Part shown: one piece after another, positions 61,705 through 64,000 of the stretch | How the letters are laid out: the number at the start of each line of letters is the position of its first letter | How positions within the stretch are numbered: position 1 is the stretch's first letter | Assembly (NCBI RefSeq): GCF_008274785.1 | Contig: NZ_VTPU01000002.1 | Span: 183,426-247,425, forward strand | Direction: 5' to 3' | DNA: 64,000 nucleotides | Source: Halomonas eurihalina | GTDB lineage: Bacteria; Pseudomonadota; Gammaproteobacteria; Pseudomonadales; Halomonadaceae | The notes under the pieces: model-generated | Database searches by the model: none | Told to the model about the DNA's origin: nothing | The model's input: only the letters and a program-made list of their open reading frames with translations | Made by a program: the position numbers and the translations under genes

Positions 61705-62442
61705 ATGAAAGTATCGACCCTTCCCCTGGCCGCTGGTCTGCTGGCAGCCGCCCTGGCACTGCCCACCTTGACCTGGGCCGCCGCGCCCGAGTCTCTCGAG
61801 AACATCGAGGTGTCGGGACACAGCATGCCGGTCAAGGACGTGCAGGAGACCCCCATGGCGGATATCTACGAGGTGCGCCTGGAGACCGGGGAAACCTTCT
61901 ACACCAACGCCGAGGGCAATTACTTCCTGGTAGGGGATCTTTTCGAGAAGACCGACACCGGACTCGTCAACCTGACCGAGAAGACGCGCAACGCCGAACG
62001 CAGCGCCCGGGTGGACGAGATTCCCGATGACCAGCGGGTGACCTTCCGTGGTGCCGAACCCCCCAAGGCCCGAGTCGTGGTGTTTACCGACACTACCTGT
62101 CCCTATTGCCAGCGACTGCATGAGGAAGTGCCGCGCTTCAATGAGATGGGGATCGCCGTGGATTATCTCGCCTTTCCCCGGGGCGGCATGGACTCGCCCG
62201 GTGCCCGGGAGCTGGAACAGGTCTGGTGTGCCGACAATTCGAGCGAAGCCTTGTCGGCCACGTTTCGCGATGAGTCGCTGGAAAGTGACGCAACCTGCGA
62301 CAATCCGGTCGAGGAACAGTATCATCTGGGACTGGAACTCGGTGTGCAGGGCACGCCGGCCATCATCCTGCCCGATGGCAGCCTGGTCCCCGGTTACGTG
62401 CCGGCGGAGCGCCTGGCCGCCATGCTGGGGTTGGATGACTGA
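61705..62442 (+). CDS. dsbC: Thiol:disulfide interchange protein DsbC
   Basis: A 245-residue periplasmic isomerase. The signal peptide covers about residues 1-25. An N-terminal dimerisation domain (residues ~27-90) precedes the thioredoxin domain with active site CPYC in TDTTCPYCQRLH and cis-Pro in GTPAIIL. Two further cysteines (VWCADN and ATCDNP) form the structural disulphide. It corrects wrong disulphides and is kept reduced by DsbD. Likely cotranscribed with xerD and perhaps hom. Confidence 0.95.
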   Translation: MKVSTLPLAAGLLAAALALPTLTWAAAPESLENIEVSGHSMPVKDVQETPMADIYEVRLETGETFYTNAEGNYFLVGDLFEKTDTGLVNLTEKTRNAERSARVDEIPDDQRVTFRGAEPPKARVVVFTDTTCPYCQRLHEEVPRFNEMGIAVDYLAFPRGGMDSPGARELEQVWCADNSSEALSATFRDESLESDATCDNPVEEQYHLGLELGVQGTPAIILPDGSLVPGYVPAERLAAMLGLDD

Positions 62443-62523
62443 CATAACCGCGTCGATGAACGCGGGCGACGGGGCCGAGCCTCGTCATCGCTTGGACACA
62501 TGCCAGAACTAGGGGGAGTGACA

Positions 62524-63840
62524 TTGAAACCGGTGAGAGTGGGAATCTGTGGCTTGGGCACTGTCGGAGGCGGGACCTTCAACGTGCTGACACGCAATGC
62601 CGACGAGATCGCCCGTCGGGCGGGGCGGCCCATCGTCATTGAACAGGTGGCCTATCGCAGCCCCAATCCCGAGTGCGACATCACCGGCATCAAGACCACC
62701 CATGATGTCTTCGAACTGGCCTCCAATCCCGACGTTGACGTGGTCGTCGAGCTCATCGGTGGCTATGACGTGGCCCGGGAGCTGGTGCTGACCGCGATCG
62801 ACAATGGCAAGCACGTGGTCACCGCCAACAAGGCGCTGATCGCCGTGCATGGCAATGAGATCTTCCAGGCTGCCCACGAGAAAGGTGTGATCGTGGCCTT
62901 CGAAGCTGCGGTGGCCGGCGGCATCCCGGTGATCAAGTCGCTGCGTGAGGGCCTTGGCGCCAACCGCATCGAGTGGCTAGCCGGCATCATCAACGGCACC
63001 GGCAACTACATCCTCACCCACATGCGCGACGAAGGCCGTGCCTTCGAGGACGTGCTCGCCGAGGCCCAGGCGCTGGGTTATGCCGAGGCCGACCCGACCT
63101 TTGATGTCGAGGGTATCGACGCCGCGCACAAGCTGACCATCCTGGCCTCCATCGCCTATGGCGTGCCGCTGCAGTTCGAGAAGGCCTACACCGAGGGCAT
63201 CTCCCGGGTCACCGCCGAGGACGTCGAGCAGGCCGACAATCTCGGTTATATCATCAAGCACCTGGGGATCTCCAAGCGCACCGACGCGGGTCTCGAGTTG
63301 CGCGTCCATCCGACCCTGATTCCCAAGGGGCGGCTGCTGGCCAATGTGCACGGCGTGAAGAACGCCATCGCCGTGATGGGCGACGCCGTGGGCCCGACTC
63401 TCTACTACGGTTCCGGTGCCGGTGCTGAGCCCACGGCTTCGGCGGTGGTCGCCGATGTGCTCGACGTGGCCCGCGATATCACCACCGATCACCATTATCG
63501 CGTTCCCTATCTGGCCTTCAGCGGCATCGGCGAGGGTGATGATCAGCCGCAGATCATGCCGATGGAAGAGATCAACACCGCCTACTACCTGCGTCTACTG
63601 GCGGTGGACCGCCCCGGTGTGCTGGCCCGGGTGGCGACCATCCTCTCCGAGGAAGGCATCTCCATCGAGGCGTTGATTCAGAAGGAAGCCACCGAGGGTG
63701 AACTGGTGCCGATCATCCTGCTGACGCACAGCACCCGAGAGAAGTGCATGAACGAAGCGATCCGCCGCATCGAGTCAATGGCCGACATCGCCGGCTCGGT
63801 GACTCGAATCCGAGTGGAAAGTCTCGACGAGCAGGAATAA
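62524..63840 (+). CDS. hom: Homoserine dehydrogenase
   Basis: A 438-residue enzyme: NAD(P)-binding domain (GICGLGTVGGGTFNVL), catalytic domain (GIINGTGNYILTHM, EADPTFDVEGIDAAHKL) and a C-terminal ACT domain (YYLRLLAVDRPGVLARV) for feedback by threonine. It reduces aspartate semialdehyde to homoserine for threonine and methionine. The start is a TTG with a near-perfect GGGGGAG 5 bp upstream; it gives the family N-terminus KPVRVGICG. An ATG 8 codons earlier overlaps that site and is unlikely. thrC often follows but lies beyond the window. Confidence 0.95.
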   Translation: MKPVRVGICGLGTVGGGTFNVLTRNADEIARRAGRPIVIEQVAYRSPNPECDITGIKTTHDVFELASNPDVDVVVELIGGYDVARELVLTAIDNGKHVVTANKALIAVHGNEIFQAAHEKGVIVAFEAAVAGGIPVIKSLREGLGANRIEWLAGIINGTGNYILTHMRDEGRAFEDVLAEAQALGYAEADPTFDVEGIDAAHKLTILASIAYGVPLQFEKAYTEGISRVTAEDVEQADNLGYIIKHLGISKRTDAGLELRVHPTLIPKGRLLANVHGVKNAIAVMGDAVGPTLYYGSGAGAEPTASAVVADVLDVARDITTDHHYRVPYLAFSGIGEGDDQPQIMPMEEINTAYYLRLLAVDRPGVLARVATILSEEGISIEALIQKEATEGELVPIILLTHSTREKCMNEAIRRIESMADIAGSVTRIRVESLDEQE

Positions 63841-63842
63841 GA

Positions 63843-63857
63843 CCGGGCTGCGCCCGG
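63843..63857 (+). terminator. Short GC hairpin after hom
   Basis: CCGGGC and GCCCGG pair over a TGC loop three bases after the hom stop. No T-run follows, so it is weak and hom may be read through into the next gene. Confidence 0.4.
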
Positions 63858-63862
63858 AGCTG

Positions 63863-63890
63863 TAAGCCATAAGCTTTAAGTGGTAAGTAA
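63863..63890. repeat. Degenerate TAAGNNN heptamer repeat
   Basis: Four consecutive 7-bp units, TAAGCCA, TAAGCTT, TAAGTGG and TAAGTAA, share the first four bases. The period matches the other heptamer arrays in this window. Confidence 0.65.
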
Positions 63891-63923
63891 CCCCTTGACC
63901 CGAGAAGGGCAGGGTTACGCTGC

Positions 63924-64000
63924 CTTCGAGCTTCGAGCTTCGAGCTTCGAGCTTCGAGCTTCGAGCTTCGAGCTTCGAGCTTCGAGCTTCGAGCTTCGAG
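63924..64000. repeat. CTTCGAG heptamer array, cut by the window edge
   Basis: Exactly 11 perfect copies of CTTCGAG fill the last 77 bases and the array continues past the window. It is the same heptamer, in rotated register, as the array between nrdA and nrdB. The unit contains TCGA and can form self-paired structures. Confidence 0.92.

Noticed and set aside
63841..64000. Start of thrC after hom
   Set aside because: thrC often follows hom in this lineage, but the remaining 160 bases hold only a hairpin and heptamer repeats.

Overview
The window is a dense, GC-rich gammaproteobacterial chromosome segment. Acidic proteins, class Ia ribonucleotide reductase, minCDE, a FAN1-type nuclease and the orders ffh-rpsP-rimM-trmD-rplS and xerD-dsbC-hom point to the Halomonadaceae (Halomonas or a close relative). 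This is judged from gene content only; no rRNA is present. I see no prophage, CRISPR array or intact insertion sequence. The accessory signal lies in intergenic repeats, small unannotated genes, one broken RhuM-Fic gene and some degenerate enzymes.

Layout. 1-7330: end of a CocE/NonD-type hydrolase, a UMF1/Atg22-type MFS transporter, a flavin reductase, a membrane-anchored retropepsin, and a translationally coupled FAN1 nuclease plus nuclease-helicase fusion. 7334-7537: compound 7-bp repeat arrays. 7535-15042: six colinear minus-strand genes (RND adaptor, RND pump, CecR-like TetR regulator, Nudix hydrolase, DUF3565 protein, KefB/C-type antiporter) behind a promoter whose 17-bp spacer holds a 16-bp palindrome, a likely operator. 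15154-24475: two paralogous microproteins, an SDR, LtrA, a LysR regulator, the ada plus 2-oxoglutarate oxygenase alkylation-repair pair, a TonB-dependent receptor and the disrupted RhuM-Fic gene. 24509-29140: a candidate sRNA and nrdAB with tandem NrdR boxes. 29423-35134: an RstAB-like two-component system, then divergent metR and metE. 35239-41071: lipoproteins, azoR, tag, gloA, DoxX and a CnoX-like thioredoxin protein. 41200-41760: initiator tRNA followed by four tandem 111-bp repeats, each carrying a remnant of the tRNA 3' half and a terminator. 41951-54479: phaB, a DUF349 protein, minCDE, sbcB, a MITE-like element, a pitrilysin-type protease, a catalytically degenerate SRAP protein, and a TetR regulator coupled to an acyltransferase. 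54498-63840: a CorC-type transporter, a CcsA-type protein, ffh-rpsP-rimM-trmD-rplS, xerD, dsbC and hom. 63863-64000: more 7-bp repeats, cut by the window edge.

Themes. DNA repair is well represented (FAN1 pair, ada, 2OG oxygenase, tag, sbcB, SRAP relative). So are nucleotide supply (nrdAB), methionine synthesis (metR/metE) and translation or secretion housekeeping (ffh to rplS). The best candidates for undescribed biology are the tRNA-remnant repeat array, the two-copy microprotein family with an internally duplicated VxVPxH motif, the SRAP protein that has lost its catalytic residues, the perfect hairpin covering the ada ribosome-binding site, and the 7-bp tandem arrays built from different heptamers.
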